Source of the DNA: Myxococcus xanthus
GTDB taxonomy: Bacteria > Myxococcota > Myxococcia > Myxococcales > Myxococcaceae
DNA length: 64,000 nt
Assembly: GCF_900106535.1 (NCBI RefSeq)
Contig: NZ_FNOH01000007.1
Coordinates: 398,415-462,414, forward strand
Direction of reading: 5' to 3'
This document shows positions 26,333-35,540 of the stretch, in pieces. The notes below the pieces were generated by a model. That model saw only the letters and a list, made by a program, of their open reading frames with translations. It did no database searches and was not told the DNA's origin. How positions within the stretch are numbered: the stretch's first letter is position 1; the number at the start of each line of letters is the position of its first letter. The position numbers were made by a program, and so were the translations under genes.

Positions 26333-26584
26333 CTGAGGTCTCCGAAGAGAGGCGGGTGCCGGGATTGGCACCTCGCGCGACCTCCGGGAGGAGCGCTCCA
26401 GACGCACGACGGCAGCGCTGGGCGAGCGCTCTCTCCGCGCTTCACCCAGAGTGGCTGTTGCGGCTTTGAGAGCATCCCCCCCGGACTGCGCGGTTGAAGG
26501 AATACTCCTGTGTTGTTGGAACTGTCCAGTCCTGCAGGTTTCGAATGAGTCACAAGATGTACGGGGTAGGGAGGACCCACTGGG
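26333..26584. other. Upstream region of copy B
   Basis: About 250 bases holding the likely promoter of copy B, downstream of the leftward OCD-family gene. A somewhat AT-richer stretch (GAAGGAATACTCCTGTGTTGTTGG) lies near 26496-26519. I do not assign boxes. Confidence 0.35.
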
Positions 26585-27553
26585 TCATCCGTTTCCGATG
26601 ATGTCGAAGGACTGTCCGAGCCCTCGCGCCAGAGCGGCGTCGTAGAGGGCGCGAGCGAGGGCCACGTCCTGGAGCGCGAGGCCGGTGGAGTCGAAAACGG
26701 TGATTTCGGTCGCGCGGGTGCGGCCGGGCTTCTTGCCGGAGACGACTTCACCCAGGGTCCCGGCGATTTGCTCGGGGCGGAGGAGGCCGTCATGCCGCGG
26801 CACGTTGACCTCGCCGGAGTGGAGGGCCTGCTCGGTGTCGTCGATGAAGACGCGGCCTTCGGTGAGCAGGCGCGCATCCAGCTCCTGCTTGCCGGGGGCG
26901 TCCGCGCCCATGGCGTTGATGTGGACTCCGGGCTGGAACCACTCGCGCTTCACCACGGGGATGCGAGCGGGGGTGGCGGTGCAGACGATGTCGGCGCCGC
27001 AGGCTTCCTGGGTGCTGACGATGCGGCCGCCCTTCTCGGCCTGGAGCGCCTTGGCGGCGGCCTCGGAGGTGTCGGCGAGCAGGAGCTCCAGGTTGTCGCC
27101 GAAGAGGGCGCGGTGCGAGTCGATGAGCACGCGGGCCTGCACGCCGCAGCCGACGAGGCCCAGGGTGCGCGGCTGCTTCTTCGCGAGGAACTTGGAGGCC
27201 ACGCCGCCCGCGGCGCCGGTGCGCCAGGCGGTGAGCAGGGTGCCGTCGAGGATGGCCAGCGGGGAGGCGGTGTCCGGGTCGCTGAGGATGTAGAGCGCGC
27301 GGACGGTGGGCAGGCCGTGCTTCTCCGGGTTGCGCGGATGGGCGTTGACCCACTTCACGCCAGCGGCGCCGTCGAGGAACGCGGGCATGGCGCGGAAGTC
27401 GCCGTCGTAGGAGGGCAGGGACAGGTACACCTTGGGCGGCATCAGCGACTCGCCGAGGCCGTGGGCACGGAAGGCCCGCTCGACGGCGGTGAGGCCGAGC
27501 TCGACGGTGTACAGGCTGCGGAGGTCCTTCGCGCTGAGGATGAGGGTGGGCAT
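26585..27553 (-). CDS. Ornithine cyclodeaminase / mu-crystallin family enzyme
   Basis: A 322-residue NAD(P)-dependent enzyme. Marks: an N-terminal substrate region with MPPKVYLSLPSYDGDFRAMPAFL and GVKWVNAHPRNPEKHGLPTV (about 38-85), a Rossmann core with TLGLVGCGVQARVLIDSHR (about 130-148), and INAMGADAPGKQELD (about 213). The family includes ornithine cyclodeaminases, alanine dehydrogenase and ketimine reductases, and these cannot be separated by eye. It is the last gene of a likely three-gene leftward operon with the DUF4326 and lipoprotein genes (21-bp gap). Confidence 0.88.
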   Translation of the reverse strand: MPTLILSAKDLRSLYTVELGLTAVERAFRAHGLGESLMPPKVYLSLPSYDGDFRAMPAFLDGAAGVKWVNAHPRNPEKHGLPTVRALYILSDPDTASPLAILDGTLLTAWRTGAAGGVASKFLAKKQPRTLGLVGCGVQARVLIDSHRALFGDNLELLLADTSEAAAKALQAEKGGRIVSTQEACGADIVCTATPARIPVVKREWFQPGVHINAMGADAPGKQELDARLLTEGRVFIDDTEQALHSGEVNVPRHDGLLRPEQIAGTLGEVVSGKKPGRTRATEITVFDSTGLALQDVALARALYDAALARGLGQSFDIIGNG

Positions 27554-27574
27554 TGCGGCGCTACATAGCGCTCC

Positions 27575-28000
27575 CTAATCCGGCTGCGCATCCACCCACT
27601 CCGCCAGGATGTCCGCGTGGCAGGGGCCGGGCTTGCACCAGCAGCCCAGGCGTTTGCCACGCAACATCAGCACGGCGGCGCGGTGGTCCGCGTCATGCCG
27701 GGTGCGCAGCCCCAGGTACCAGCGGAACGCGTCGAAGGCGTCTTCGTCCGGCCCCATGCGGCGCAGGGCTTCCTGGCGGATGCGTTCCTGCTCCGCCTCC
27801 GGAAGCGTCCCCAGCCACGGCGCGAAGTAGGTGCGCAGCATGGCGCCTGGAGTGCGCACGCCTCCGGGCTTGAAGGGGTTGCCGAAGCGGCCGGGCACCG
27901 GGTTGAGCGGGCTCGGCTTCGCATAGGCGCGGAAGGCCCGGCCCACGTACACGTCGAAGCCGTCGTGGACATGGACCGCCGTGGTGCGCGTCACGGTCAT
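27575..28000 (-). CDS. DUF4326 protein
   Basis: A 141-residue protein. The DUF4326 signature is at the end: LRGKRLGCWCKPGPCHADILAEW, a Cys/His-rich knuckle that could bind metal. The N-terminal half has DVYVGRAFRAYAKP and RFGNPFKPG segments. DUF4326 is often found in phages and bacteria; its function is not established. The start ATG at 28000 lies 19 bases after the lipoprotein stop. Confidence 0.82.
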   Translation of the reverse strand: MTVTRTTAVHVHDGFDVYVGRAFRAYAKPSPLNPVPGRFGNPFKPGGVRTPGAMLRTYFAPWLGTLPEAEQERIRQEALRRMGPDEDAFDAFRWYLGLRTRHDADHRAAVLMLRGKRLGCWCKPGPCHADILAEWVDAQPD

Positions 28001-28019
28001 CGGCGTGGCCTCGCGGACG

Positions 28020-28298
28020 CTACTTCTTGCGCTTCTTGCCCGCGGCGGGTGCGACGACGGGCTCCGGGGGCTTCTCCGCGGCGGCCTTCAGCGTGTCGCG
28101 CTCCTCCTGCACCTTCGCGAGCTGCCCTTCCAGCTCGCTGACGCGCTCCTTCAACGTCGCGTTCTCCCCGCGCAGCGTGTCCGCGTCCTTGCGCAGCGTG
28201 TTCGCCTCCACGCGCGCCCGCGTCAGTTCGCGCGACGACGTGCAACCCACGGCGAGGGGAACCACCGCCAGCGACACCACCGTCATCCATGCCTTCAT
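28020..28298 (-). CDS. Small coiled-coil lipoprotein
   Basis: About 92 residues: signal peptide with a lipobox (VVPLAVGC, Cys 18), then a ~60-residue coiled coil (RARVEANTLRKDADTLRGEN...LKERVSELEGQLAKVQEERDTLKAA), then a Pro/Ala-rich basic tail (GKKRKK). AGGAG precedes the ATG at 28298 by 9 bases. It resembles Lpp- or SlyB-like coiled-coil lipoproteins only in layout. Confidence 0.82.
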   Translation of the reverse strand: MKAWMTVVSLAVVPLAVGCTSSRELTRARVEANTLRKDADTLRGENATLKERVSELEGQLAKVQEERDTLKAAAEKPPEPVVAPAAGKKRKK

Positions 28299-28320
28299 GT
28301 GATTCAGCTCCTGGACGCCC

Positions 28321-28340
28321 GGGCCCAAGGCCTTGAGCCC
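28321..28340. terminator. Imperfect inverted repeat between genes
   Basis: GGGCCCAAGGCCTTGAGCCC is self-complementary except for one mispaired position in each arm. It lies between the leftward methyltransferase and lipoprotein genes. No T-run follows, so a Rho-independent terminator is only a possibility. Confidence 0.35.
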
Positions 28341-28400
28341 AGTCGGCCCGGCGTCGTGGCGCGGAGCGTAGGCATGGAGCCTGCGTCACAGGAAGCCGCG

Positions 28401-29159
28401 TCAATTGGTTGTATCTCCAACGACACTGTCGCGGACCTCGTGAATCCAGACGTGCTCCAGGCCCCAGGTGAAGAGCAGCCGATGCTTGGAGAGGACGGTG
28501 AAGCCCGGGGCCTCCACCGGCCGAGTCACGGTGATGACGCGCGTGCCGGGGCGGCAGGTGCGGAAGCGCTCCACCAGCCGGGCCCGCGTCCGCGGCGTCA
28601 GCGCCGTCCAGTTGGTGAAGACATGCGTGGCATCCTGGAGGTCCGCGCGGGTCGCGTCGCCCACGATGAGCTGCGCGCCTGCCTTCTCCACGGACTTTCG
28701 GGCCAGGTCCACGTGGTGCTGCATCAACTCCACGCCGCGAGCCTCCGCGCCCAGCCAGCGCGCGGCCAGCAGCGTGCGGCCCCGCCCCGCGCCCAGGTCC
28801 ACCAGCCGCGAGCCACGGCCCAGCCCGGCCTTCCAGAAGAGCCACACCCCTGTGTGCACTGGCATCTCGCCGTACATCAGTTCCTTGAAAATCTGCCCGC
28901 TCGTCTGGAGGACTCGCGTCGTTTCGAACGAGCGCTTCAGGCGGTAGGGCGAGACGCGCACCTCGCGCAGCCACAGGCCCAGGTAGGGCGGAAGCAGCCG
29001 GGGCCTGCGCAGCAGCACCAGGACGTCGAAGAGCCGGGTGAACAGCTCAATGAACACGATGCTGATGCGCAGGACGACCAGCGCCGGCAGGGACATGCCG
29101 TAGTCGTCGTCCTGCTCGGGCGGGGGAGAGGGGCGCTCCGTCATGTCCGTGGAGCGCAT
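28401..29159 (-). CDS. Membrane-anchored SAM-dependent methyltransferase
   Basis: A 252-residue protein. An N-terminal hydrophobic helix (LPALVVLRISIVFIELFTRLFDVLVLL, about 24-50) anchors a methyltransferase core. The SAM motif is RLVDLGAGRGRTLLAARWLGAEARGVEL (about 118-145), then LIVGDATRADL and NWTALTPRTRARL, a layout resembling DOT1-like or class I methyltransferases. The substrate is unknown. The start could be the ATG at 29159 or the one five codons later. Confidence 0.82.
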   Translation of the reverse strand: MRSTDMTERPSPPPEQDDDYGMSLPALVVLRISIVFIELFTRLFDVLVLLRRPRLLPPYLGLWLREVRVSPYRLKRSFETTRVLQTSGQIFKELMYGEMPVHTGVWLFWKAGLGRGSRLVDLGAGRGRTLLAARWLGAEARGVELMQHHVDLARKSVEKAGAQLIVGDATRADLQDATHVFTNWTALTPRTRARLVERFRTCRPGTRVITVTRPVEAPGFTVLSKHRLLFTWGLEHVWIHEVRDSVVGDTTN

Positions 29160-29198
29160 GAGGATAGCACCCTGCTGTGGGGTGCTGGTTGCTCCATG

Positions 29199-32100
29199 TC
29201 AGCGGATGCGCATCAACGTGGTGCCGGAGCTGAGGAAGCCTCCTCCGGTGAGCACCTCGGGGACGCCATCGTGGTCGACGTCCAGCAGGACCACATCGTG
29301 CGGTGCGTACAGGGTTCCGAAGCAACGCGCGGAACCCCAGTCGCTGTGCCACTGCGAGGGCAGGACACAGACGGCCCGGAGTTCCGGTGTCGAGACCAGG
29401 AGCTCGGGAAGACCGTCCCCATCCAGGTCGCTCGCGGTGAGCCCTGCCGCGCTGCCGCCCGTTCGAAGGAACTGGCGGTCGTAGAACACGAAGTTGCTGG
29501 AGCCGAACATCGGGACCACTCCGCCCGCGGCGGACCCCGCGCACGTCACGGCCATGTCCATGTGCTCATCGAGGTTCAAGTCCGCGAACATCAGTCCTGA
29601 GGGAGCGCAGGTGGAGATCAATGGCGTGTACTCTCGTACCTTGACCATCGTGCCGTTCGCCCGTCCCTCGAACATGACCAGCTCGAAGCTTGGGTAGGTT
29701 CTCCGCAGCACGACCAGGTCCGCCCTCCCATCCCGGTTCAGGTCCTTCAATGCGAGCTGGCTCAACGTGGAGTAGGTGGTGAGCACGCCCGCAGCCACGA
29801 AGTGCCCCTCGCCCTGGTTGTGAAGGAGATGCACGTCATAGGTGGAGAACCCGCCATCTTCGCGCCTGGTGGCCACGGCCAGGTCAAGGTCCCCGTCTCC
29901 ATCGATATCGCCAGCGGCCACCAGGCTCGAAAGGGCGCCCGAAGTCACTCCCTCTAGCGAAAGCTCCTCCGCCGCGGCGAAGGTCCCGTCCCCGTTGCCG
30001 CGCAGCAGCACCAGCGAGCGGTTGGGTGGCGTGCTCGTGGCACTCATCGCGAGCAGGTCCATTGTCGGGCCGGAGTCGAAGCGGTCCGCCAGCAGCTTCC
30101 ATATGCCCGGGGGAACCGGAGCTGGGCCCCGGTGCTCGAATCCACCGCCCGTTCGGGTGAGGTGGGCCTGGACGCCGCCGTCGACGAGTGAAGCCACATC
30201 GGTGTGGCCATCGCCATCAAAGTCCCCCGTTGCGAAGAGCCAGCCGATGTCCGGACGCGTGGGCAGTTCCAGGTCCCAGATGACATGGACGGTGTTGTGC
30301 ATGCCGGAGAGCACCGCCAGGTCCGTCTTGCCGCTGCCGTTGAAGTCCGCCGCCACCAGATACGAGGGGTTCATCCCCGTGGCGAGCGTCCTGGATTCGA
30401 AGGTTCCATCTCCTCTTCCTTGGAGGAGGGTGAGGGTGTCGCTGTCCGCGTGCACATAGGCCAGGTCCTGCGTGCCATTCCCGTCCAAGTCCCCCGCGAT
30501 GAGGTGGCTCCGGTTTCCGAAGCTGTGCCACGTGTGCTGGTGCAGACGCACGGGCGCCGTGAAGCGGCCGTGGCCGTCACCTGTCAGCAGGTGGATGGAG
30601 GACTCCCGGTTCCCCACCACGAGGGCCACGATGTCGAGGTGGCCATCACCGTTGAAGTCCGTGGTCACCGCATGGGGCACGGGGCCGTCAAGCGTGCCCA
30701 GGAACTCCTTGGTGAAGGTGAGGAGCCCTCTGCCATAGAAGCCATGGAGGGAGGGGCCCACCACCATCAGGTCCACCAGCCCATCCTGGTCGAAGTCCCC
30801 CGTGACAACGGAGCCCCTGGGCGCGAACGGCTCCCGAAAGGCCACGGCCAGCCGGCCTCCGCCGGTGTGGCGAAGAACGAGCAAGCTGTCCCGCTGGGAC
30901 ACCACGACTTCAGGCGCGCCGTCACCGTCTATGTCCAGCACGGCGGGAGGCGTGATGTCATAGGTCGAGGAGTGGCTGACTGCGTCCAGCACGTAGTTGA
31001 TGACAGGTTGCTCGAACGCGCCGTTTCCTTGCCCGCGCAAGAAGGAGACGCATCGGCAGTAGTTGGCTTCCGCCGCAATCAGGTCCAGCACGCCGTCCCG
31101 GTCCAGGTCCGCGGAGACCAGGTGCTCGGCCGTCACGGAGAGGTGGGGGGTGTTCTCCGCCTCGAACGCGCCGTTGCCGATTCCGCGGAGGAAGGTGACC
31201 CCGGGGCTGTTGTCGTGGCGGGCGGCGAGGTCCAGCTTCCCGTCTTGATTGAAGTCGCCAAGCGCCAGTCCATGGGACATGCCCGCGACTTCCTGGGTCA
31301 CCCGCTGCACGGGGCCCGTGTCCAGATTCACCTCGCAGCGCCTCTCCGGTGCGGTCAGCGCCACGGTGTGCGTGCGCGTCGCGGAGGCGGTGCCAGGGAC
31401 GGTGGCGGTGATGCGGAGCCGTGCCTCGGGCGCGGTACCTGGCAGGTCCGTGGGACGGTTCCAGCGGAAGGTGTGTTCGGTGCCCTGCGTGGAGGTCGAA
31501 AGCGAGACCAGGCCGGACGCGCGTTCGTAATAGGAGTCCGCCGCTTGGGTCGCGCGGGTGAAGGCGCCACTGCCCGTGGCATCGAACTCCACCAGGACGT
31601 CCGCGCGTTCCCCGTCCACCTGCCGCAGCGTGTAGGTCACCGGCTGGCAGCCACGGACCGCCGACGGCGTGTCGAGTCGGGTGACCTCCACGGGCGTGGG
31701 CTGCGACTTCACGGGCTCACCCGCCGTGGCCGCGGGGCTGTCACCTACGGCGTTGCGAGCCACCACCGAGATTGTCTGTGCCTTCGTGCTGGGCACGTCC
31801 TCCAACACGGCGCCGTGCTGGTCCGCGCTCACCTCGATGCGCACGCCCGACGGCTGAGCCATGACGGTGTAGCCGGTGAGGCGTGAGCGTCCGTCGGACA
31901 CGGGGGGCGCCCACGCTACGGTGAGCGAGCGCACTCCCGGTTCGGCCTGGACGGAGGCGGGCGCGCCCGGCGGTGCATGCGTTCGCGCGGAGGCCGTGCT
32001 GCTGTCAGGTCCCTGGCCCACGTCGTTTCGCGCGGACACGGTGAAGGTGTACTCGGTGTCGTCCTGGAGGTTCGTGAAGGTGGCTTCGCTGGCCAGGCCC

Positions 32101-33002
32101 TCCACCTGGTGCGTGGTGCCACCGGGCGAGGCCGTCACCACGTAGCCGGAGACAGGCAGACCGCCGGTGTCCTCGGGCGGCTGCCAGGAGACGGACACCT
32201 CGCGCACACCGGGCGAGGCGGCCACGGACACGGGCGTGCCGGGCTGGGCGGCGGGCACCACGGCGGTGGACTCGGCGGACGCGGGGCCCGCGCCCACGGC
32301 GTTCACCGCGTGCACGGTGAAGGTGGAGGCCACGCCGTTGGTCAGCCCGCTCACGGTGGTTGTCCGCACGGGGCTGTCTGTCGCGACACTCGCGCCGCTC
32401 GGGTGGGCCGTTACCACGTAGTGAAGAACGGAGCGCCCACCGTCGGACGCGGGGGCGTTCCATGTGACACGCACCTGCCGGTCGCCTCGCTCCACCCCGA
32501 GCGCCACCGGCGCGGTGGGCACATCCGGCAGGTTCACGGAGTCCACGCGCGCCACGGGACTCACGCCCACGGCGTTGCGCGCGGTGATGGTGAAGCGGTA
32601 GGTGCCTCCGGCGCGCAGGCCGGTGACGCGCGCGGTGGTGCCCTCCACCTGCACCTGGATGCCGTCCTCGAGAGGTTCGACGCCCACGTCGTAGCCGGTA
32701 ATCGCGCTGCCGCCGTTCTGCGCAGGCTCGAACCAGGAGAGCGTCACCGTGCCTGGGTCCGTCATCGCGGACACCTGGCGCGGTGCGGACGGGGCGGTGG
32801 GCTCGGGCGGTTTGGGCGGCCGGAGTTGTTCGCACCGGGAGGCATCCGCCACGCAGACGTTGGCGTCGGGGCAGCACGTCCAGCCGTCGGTGCAGGGGCA
32901 GGGCCGCTCACCCTCATTCACAGGGTTGATGCAGCCGGAGAACAGCAGTGCGCCGAGCAACAGGCTCAGGACGCGGGACGGAAGCCAATGCGATGTCTTC
33001 AT
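29199..33002 (-). CDS. Surface lipoprotein: Cys-rich, fibronectin III, FG-GAP/VCBS repeats
   Basis: About 1267 residues, signal peptide with lipobox (LLFSGC). Then a Cys-rich patch (CPCTDGWTCCPDANVCV...RC), about four fibronectin type III domains (APSAPRQVSAMTDPGTVTLSW, GVSPVARVDSV, etc., residues ~55-450), a ~170-residue linker, and from ~residue 580 a long array of FG-GAP/VCBS repeats. I count 14 D-x-(N/D)-x-D/S-G blades, e.g. GDFNQDGKLDLAA, TDFNGDGHLDIVAL and GDIDGDGDLDLAVA, each a likely Ca2+ loop; this suggests one or two beta-propellers. It lies 40 bases downstream of the caspase-like gene and could be read with it. Confidence 0.86.
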   Translation of the reverse strand: MKTSHWLPSRVLSLLLGALLFSGCINPVNEGERPCPCTDGWTCCPDANVCVADASRCEQLRPPKPPEPTAPSAPRQVSAMTDPGTVTLSWFEPAQNGGSAITGYDVGVEPLEDGIQVQVEGTTARVTGLRAGGTYRFTITARNAVGVSPVARVDSVNLPDVPTAPVALGVERGDRQVRVTWNAPASDGGRSVLHYVVTAHPSGASVATDSPVRTTTVSGLTNGVASTFTVHAVNAVGAGPASAESTAVVPAAQPGTPVSVAASPGVREVSVSWQPPEDTGGLPVSGYVVTASPGGTTHQVEGLASEATFTNLQDDTEYTFTVSARNDVGQGPDSSTASARTHAPPGAPASVQAEPGVRSLTVAWAPPVSDGRSRLTGYTVMAQPSGVRIEVSADQHGAVLEDVPSTKAQTISVVARNAVGDSPAATAGEPVKSQPTPVEVTRLDTPSAVRGCQPVTYTLRQVDGERADVLVEFDATGSGAFTRATQAADSYYERASGLVSLSTSTQGTEHTFRWNRPTDLPGTAPEARLRITATVPGTASATRTHTVALTAPERRCEVNLDTGPVQRVTQEVAGMSHGLALGDFNQDGKLDLAARHDNSPGVTFLRGIGNGAFEAENTPHLSVTAEHLVSADLDRDGVLDLIAAEANYCRCVSFLRGQGNGAFEQPVINYVLDAVSHSSTYDITPPAVLDIDGDGAPEVVVSQRDSLLVLRHTGGGRLAVAFREPFAPRGSVVTGDFDQDGLVDLMVVGPSLHGFYGRGLLTFTKEFLGTLDGPVPHAVTTDFNGDGHLDIVALVVGNRESSIHLLTGDGHGRFTAPVRLHQHTWHSFGNRSHLIAGDLDGNGTQDLAYVHADSDTLTLLQGRGDGTFESRTLATGMNPSYLVAADFNGSGKTDLAVLSGMHNTVHVIWDLELPTRPDIGWLFATGDFDGDGHTDVASLVDGGVQAHLTRTGGGFEHRGPAPVPPGIWKLLADRFDSGPTMDLLAMSATSTPPNRSLVLLRGNGDGTFAAAEELSLEGVTSGALSSLVAAGDIDGDGDLDLAVATRREDGGFSTYDVHLLHNQGEGHFVAAGVLTTYSTLSQLALKDLNRDGRADLVVLRRTYPSFELVMFEGRANGTMVKVREYTPLISTCAPSGLMFADLNLDEHMDMAVTCAGSAAGGVVPMFGSSNFVFYDRQFLRTGGSAAGLTASDLDGDGLPELLVSTPELRAVCVLPSQWHSDWGSARCFGTLYAPHDVVLLDVDHDGVPEVLTGGGFLSSGTTLMRIR

Positions 33003-33042
33003 TTCAAGCTTCACAACGAAAGGTGTCCACGCGTTGGACGAA

Positions 33043-34590
33043 TCAGAATGCGCCCGTGAGGCCCAGGGCCGCGCCATCCGAGCTCAGGGTGGCCAGCGGC
33101 ACGGTGTCCGAGTCGGGCCACAGGAACAGCAGCGCGCCGCTCAGCACCGCCGCGCCGCCGACCCCGTAGAGCACGCCGCTGGCGGTGTTGTAGGTCCGGA
33201 TGCGGCGGTTGTGCGCGGCGGCTTCCTGCTGCGGCAGTTCGGGCGAGACGCTGCTCCGGATGTCTCGGGCCTCCAGCGTGGCCCACATGCCCGCGCCCGC
33301 GGAGGCCACGCCCAGCGCCAGCGCGCCCCAGCCGAGCTGCCTCCGGAGGCTCCCTGAGTCGGAGACCTTCGTCAGCGTCAGAGGCGGCGGCTCGCGGAAC
33401 GCGAAGTCGGTGACGGTGTCGCTGCCGAAGGGCAAGGTGAAGATGTGCTGGAAGGCCGCGTGCGCGGCGCCGCGTGACGCCACGCGAGGCGCTTCGGCGG
33501 AGAGGGACTCCAGCCGCACGACGTCTTGCGCGGTGGGGAGCGCGTACTCCTGTGCTTCATCGCCCATGCGCCGCAGGAAGACAGGGCCGCGAGGAGGCGG
33601 GCGCAGCAGGCGCAGGGACTGGCCTTGCGCGTTGTGGAACTCGGCCAGACGAACGCCGTTGGCGTCCTCCAGGAGGTAGTGGGCGCCCTGGGCGCCGTCG
33701 ACCTCGAGCCGCCGCTCCATCCCCGGGCGCAGGTCCACCAGCAGTTCGGAGCCCTTGGGCGGCCGAGCGTGGAGCTGGGGGCGGAAGCGCTCGTTCGGAA
33801 TGGCCGCGTTGGCGCGCTCCACGAAGGCGGCGATTTCGCGGTAGCTGACCTGCCCGTCACCGTCCGCGTCCGCCGCGCCGAAGAGGCCCGAGCGCACCTC
33901 ATGGTTGAAGACGCCGGCCTCGAAGGCCTCCCACTCGTGGCTCTCGCGGGCGGACGAGGTGGACAGCAAGAGGCCCACGTTGTCCGCCAGCGCCAGTCCC
34001 ACCGCGCGCGTGAAGCCCGCGGGCAGGGGGCGCCGCTGTCCGCCGGGCCCGCGGCTGTAGGCCAGGAAGTACGAGTAGCACGCGTCGACGATGAGGTGGA
34101 CGCGGTCGGCGCCGAGCTTGCCCACCACGTCCGAGGACAGCGTCTGCCCGGTGAGGGGACCGTCCTCCAGGCTGACGTAGCCCTCGCCGTTGCGCACGTT
34201 CCCGTGGCCCGCGTAGACGACGTAGGCCACCGTCTCCACGCCACGGCTGCGCGCGAGGGCGATGTCTTCGCCCAGCTTCTTCACGGAGGAGGCCAGCTCG
34301 GGGTGCTTGGGGTCCAGGGCCTCGGCGGCGGCCTGCGGGTGTAGCCGGCGCGTGTTGTCATCCATGCGCGCGAGCAGGTACGTGCGTGCGCCGAGCATGC
34401 GGAACAGGTCCAGGTAGCGCGCGGCATCGTCATCCGCGAAGCGCAGCGCGGGCTGGTCCGGTTCATGGCTGCGATTGACGCCGATGATGAGCGCGAAGGA
34501 TGCGGTGCGCGGCGGAGGCGTCGCGGCCTGTGGTGAGGCGGCGCCCGCGGCCACCGGCAGCAGGGCGAGGAGCAGGGCGGCGAATCTCAT
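33043..34590 (-). CDS. Caspase-like (peptidase C14) secreted protease with EF-hand
   Basis: 515 residues: signal peptide (MRFAALLLALLPVAAGAA), caspase/metacaspase-like core about residues 30-260 with the catalytic His in VVYAGHGN (His ~127) and the Cys in LIVDACYSYF (Cys ~168), then an EF-hand loop DADGDGQVSYREI (about 238-250). A later beta-rich part and two C-terminal helices (WGALALGVASAGAGMWATL and GVLYGVGGAAVLSGALLFLW) suggest membrane attachment. Its start overlaps the stop of the zinc anti-sigma gene by 4 bases (34587-34590), so they are translationally coupled. The Ca2+ loop hints at calcium control, as in metacaspases. Confidence 0.88.
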   Translation of the reverse strand: MRFAALLLALLPVAAGAASPQAATPPPRTASFALIIGVNRSHEPDQPALRFADDDAARYLDLFRMLGARTYLLARMDDNTRRLHPQAAAEALDPKHPELASSVKKLGEDIALARSRGVETVAYVVYAGHGNVRNGEGYVSLEDGPLTGQTLSSDVVGKLGADRVHLIVDACYSYFLAYSRGPGGQRRPLPAGFTRAVGLALADNVGLLLSTSSARESHEWEAFEAGVFNHEVRSGLFGAADADGDGQVSYREIAAFVERANAAIPNERFRPQLHARPPKGSELLVDLRPGMERRLEVDGAQGAHYLLEDANGVRLAEFHNAQGQSLRLLRPPPRGPVFLRRMGDEAQEYALPTAQDVVRLESLSAEAPRVASRGAAHAAFQHIFTLPFGSDTVTDFAFREPPPLTLTKVSDSGSLRRQLGWGALALGVASAGAGMWATLEARDIRSSVSPELPQQEAAAHNRRIRTYNTASGVLYGVGGAAVLSGALLFLWPDSDTVPLATLSSDGAALGLTGAF

Positions 34591-35540
34591 GGGATGACCT
34601 GGAGCTGGAGCGAGGTGGCGTCCGCGCCAGCGGGGAGCACGGCGTCGAGGTCGCCCTGCTCCACGAGCGCCTCCATCTGCTTCACGGTGAGCGGCGACTC
34701 CAGGAAGACAGCGTGGAGGGTGAGGGCCCCGGGAGCGAGCGGATGAGAGATGGCTTCAGGCAGCTCGCGCAAGGTGTCGCCCGGGGGAATGGAGATGGCC
34801 GAGGGGTCGCTCGCCGGGTCGGTCCAGCTCGGGTGGTACCAGTAGACGCGGCCCGCGGTGTCCCGGGCGAAGACCATGAGGAAGCGGTGGGCGTCGGGGT
34901 TGCGGAAGGCGAAGGCCAGCTCTTGCTCGGGCCGAAGTTTCGGGCCCAGGAGGGTGGTGTGCCCGCCGGGCGCCACGGCATAGGCGAGCAGCCGCGCCTG
35001 GGCCGCCGCATTGCCCGCGCCCCGGGCGGTGAAGCCCGCGTCGTCGGTGGAAGCGGAGGGCAGGCGGACCACGAGCAGCGCGAGGCAGGCGACCGCCACA
35101 GGTGCGAGCGCCAGGGGCCACCAGCGGGGAACCCGTCTGTCGGACGCCGGGGGCGTGGGCATGGGACGGCGGGACGTTGGCGCCACCGAGGTGTTCGGGC
35201 TGGGCACCTGCCGGCCCGGAATGGAGGTTCCATTCCGTGCCTCGCCGACGGGGGCGAGCCGCGCTGGAGCCGAAGGCGCATGTGGGCCGCCCATGCCGTG
35301 GAGCACCCGCTGCCAGAGGGACGCGGGCGGCCGTGTTTCGAGCCCCAGGCCCCGGGCCAGCCGTGTCCGCGCATCCGGGGCGGAAGGGTCCAGCCGGGCG
35401 AGGAGGAGCTGCCGCTCATAGCGCTCGCGGCAGTGGGCGCAGTCCGGGAGGTGCTCGCGCATGCGCCGTTCGTCCGGGGGCGCGATTCGCCCGGAGAAGT
35501 GACGGTCGACGAGGGGGAAGAGGGCGCAGGCGGGGCTCAT
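34587..35540 (-). CDS. Membrane anti-sigma factor with zinc motif
   Basis: 317 residues from the ATG at 35540. The N-terminus holds a zinc anti-sigma/zf-HC2 type motif: HLPDCAHCRERY (H-x3-C-x2-C). A transmembrane helix (WWPLALAPVAVACLALLVVRL, about residues 139-159) separates it from an outer ~150-residue domain rich in small hydrophobic strands (LLAYAVAPGGHTTLLG..., FLMVFARDTAGRVYWYHPSW), which resembles DUF4384-type sensors that often accompany caspase-like proteins. It overlaps the sigma gene upstream by 4 bases and the protease gene downstream by 4 bases. The likely role is to hold the sigma factor until an outside signal arrives. Confidence 0.82.
   Translation of the reverse strand: MSPACALFPLVDRHFSGRIAPPDERRMREHLPDCAHCRERYERQLLLARLDPSAPDARTRLARGLGLETRPPASLWQRVLHGMGGPHAPSAPARLAPVGEARNGTSIPGRQVPSPNTSVAPTSRRPMPTPPASDRRVPRWWPLALAPVAVACLALLVVRLPSASTDDAGFTARGAGNAAAQARLLAYAVAPGGHTTLLGPKLRPEQELAFAFRNPDAHRFLMVFARDTAGRVYWYHPSWTDPASDPSAISIPPGDTLRELPEAISHPLAPGALTLHAVFLESPLTVKQMEALVEQGDLDAVLPAGADATSLQLQVIP

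Noticed and set aside
30204..31886. A 560-codon forward frame opposite the FG-GAP lipoprotein.
   Set aside because: Antisense shadow; the Asp/Gly repeat pattern on the reverse strand is the real coding signal.
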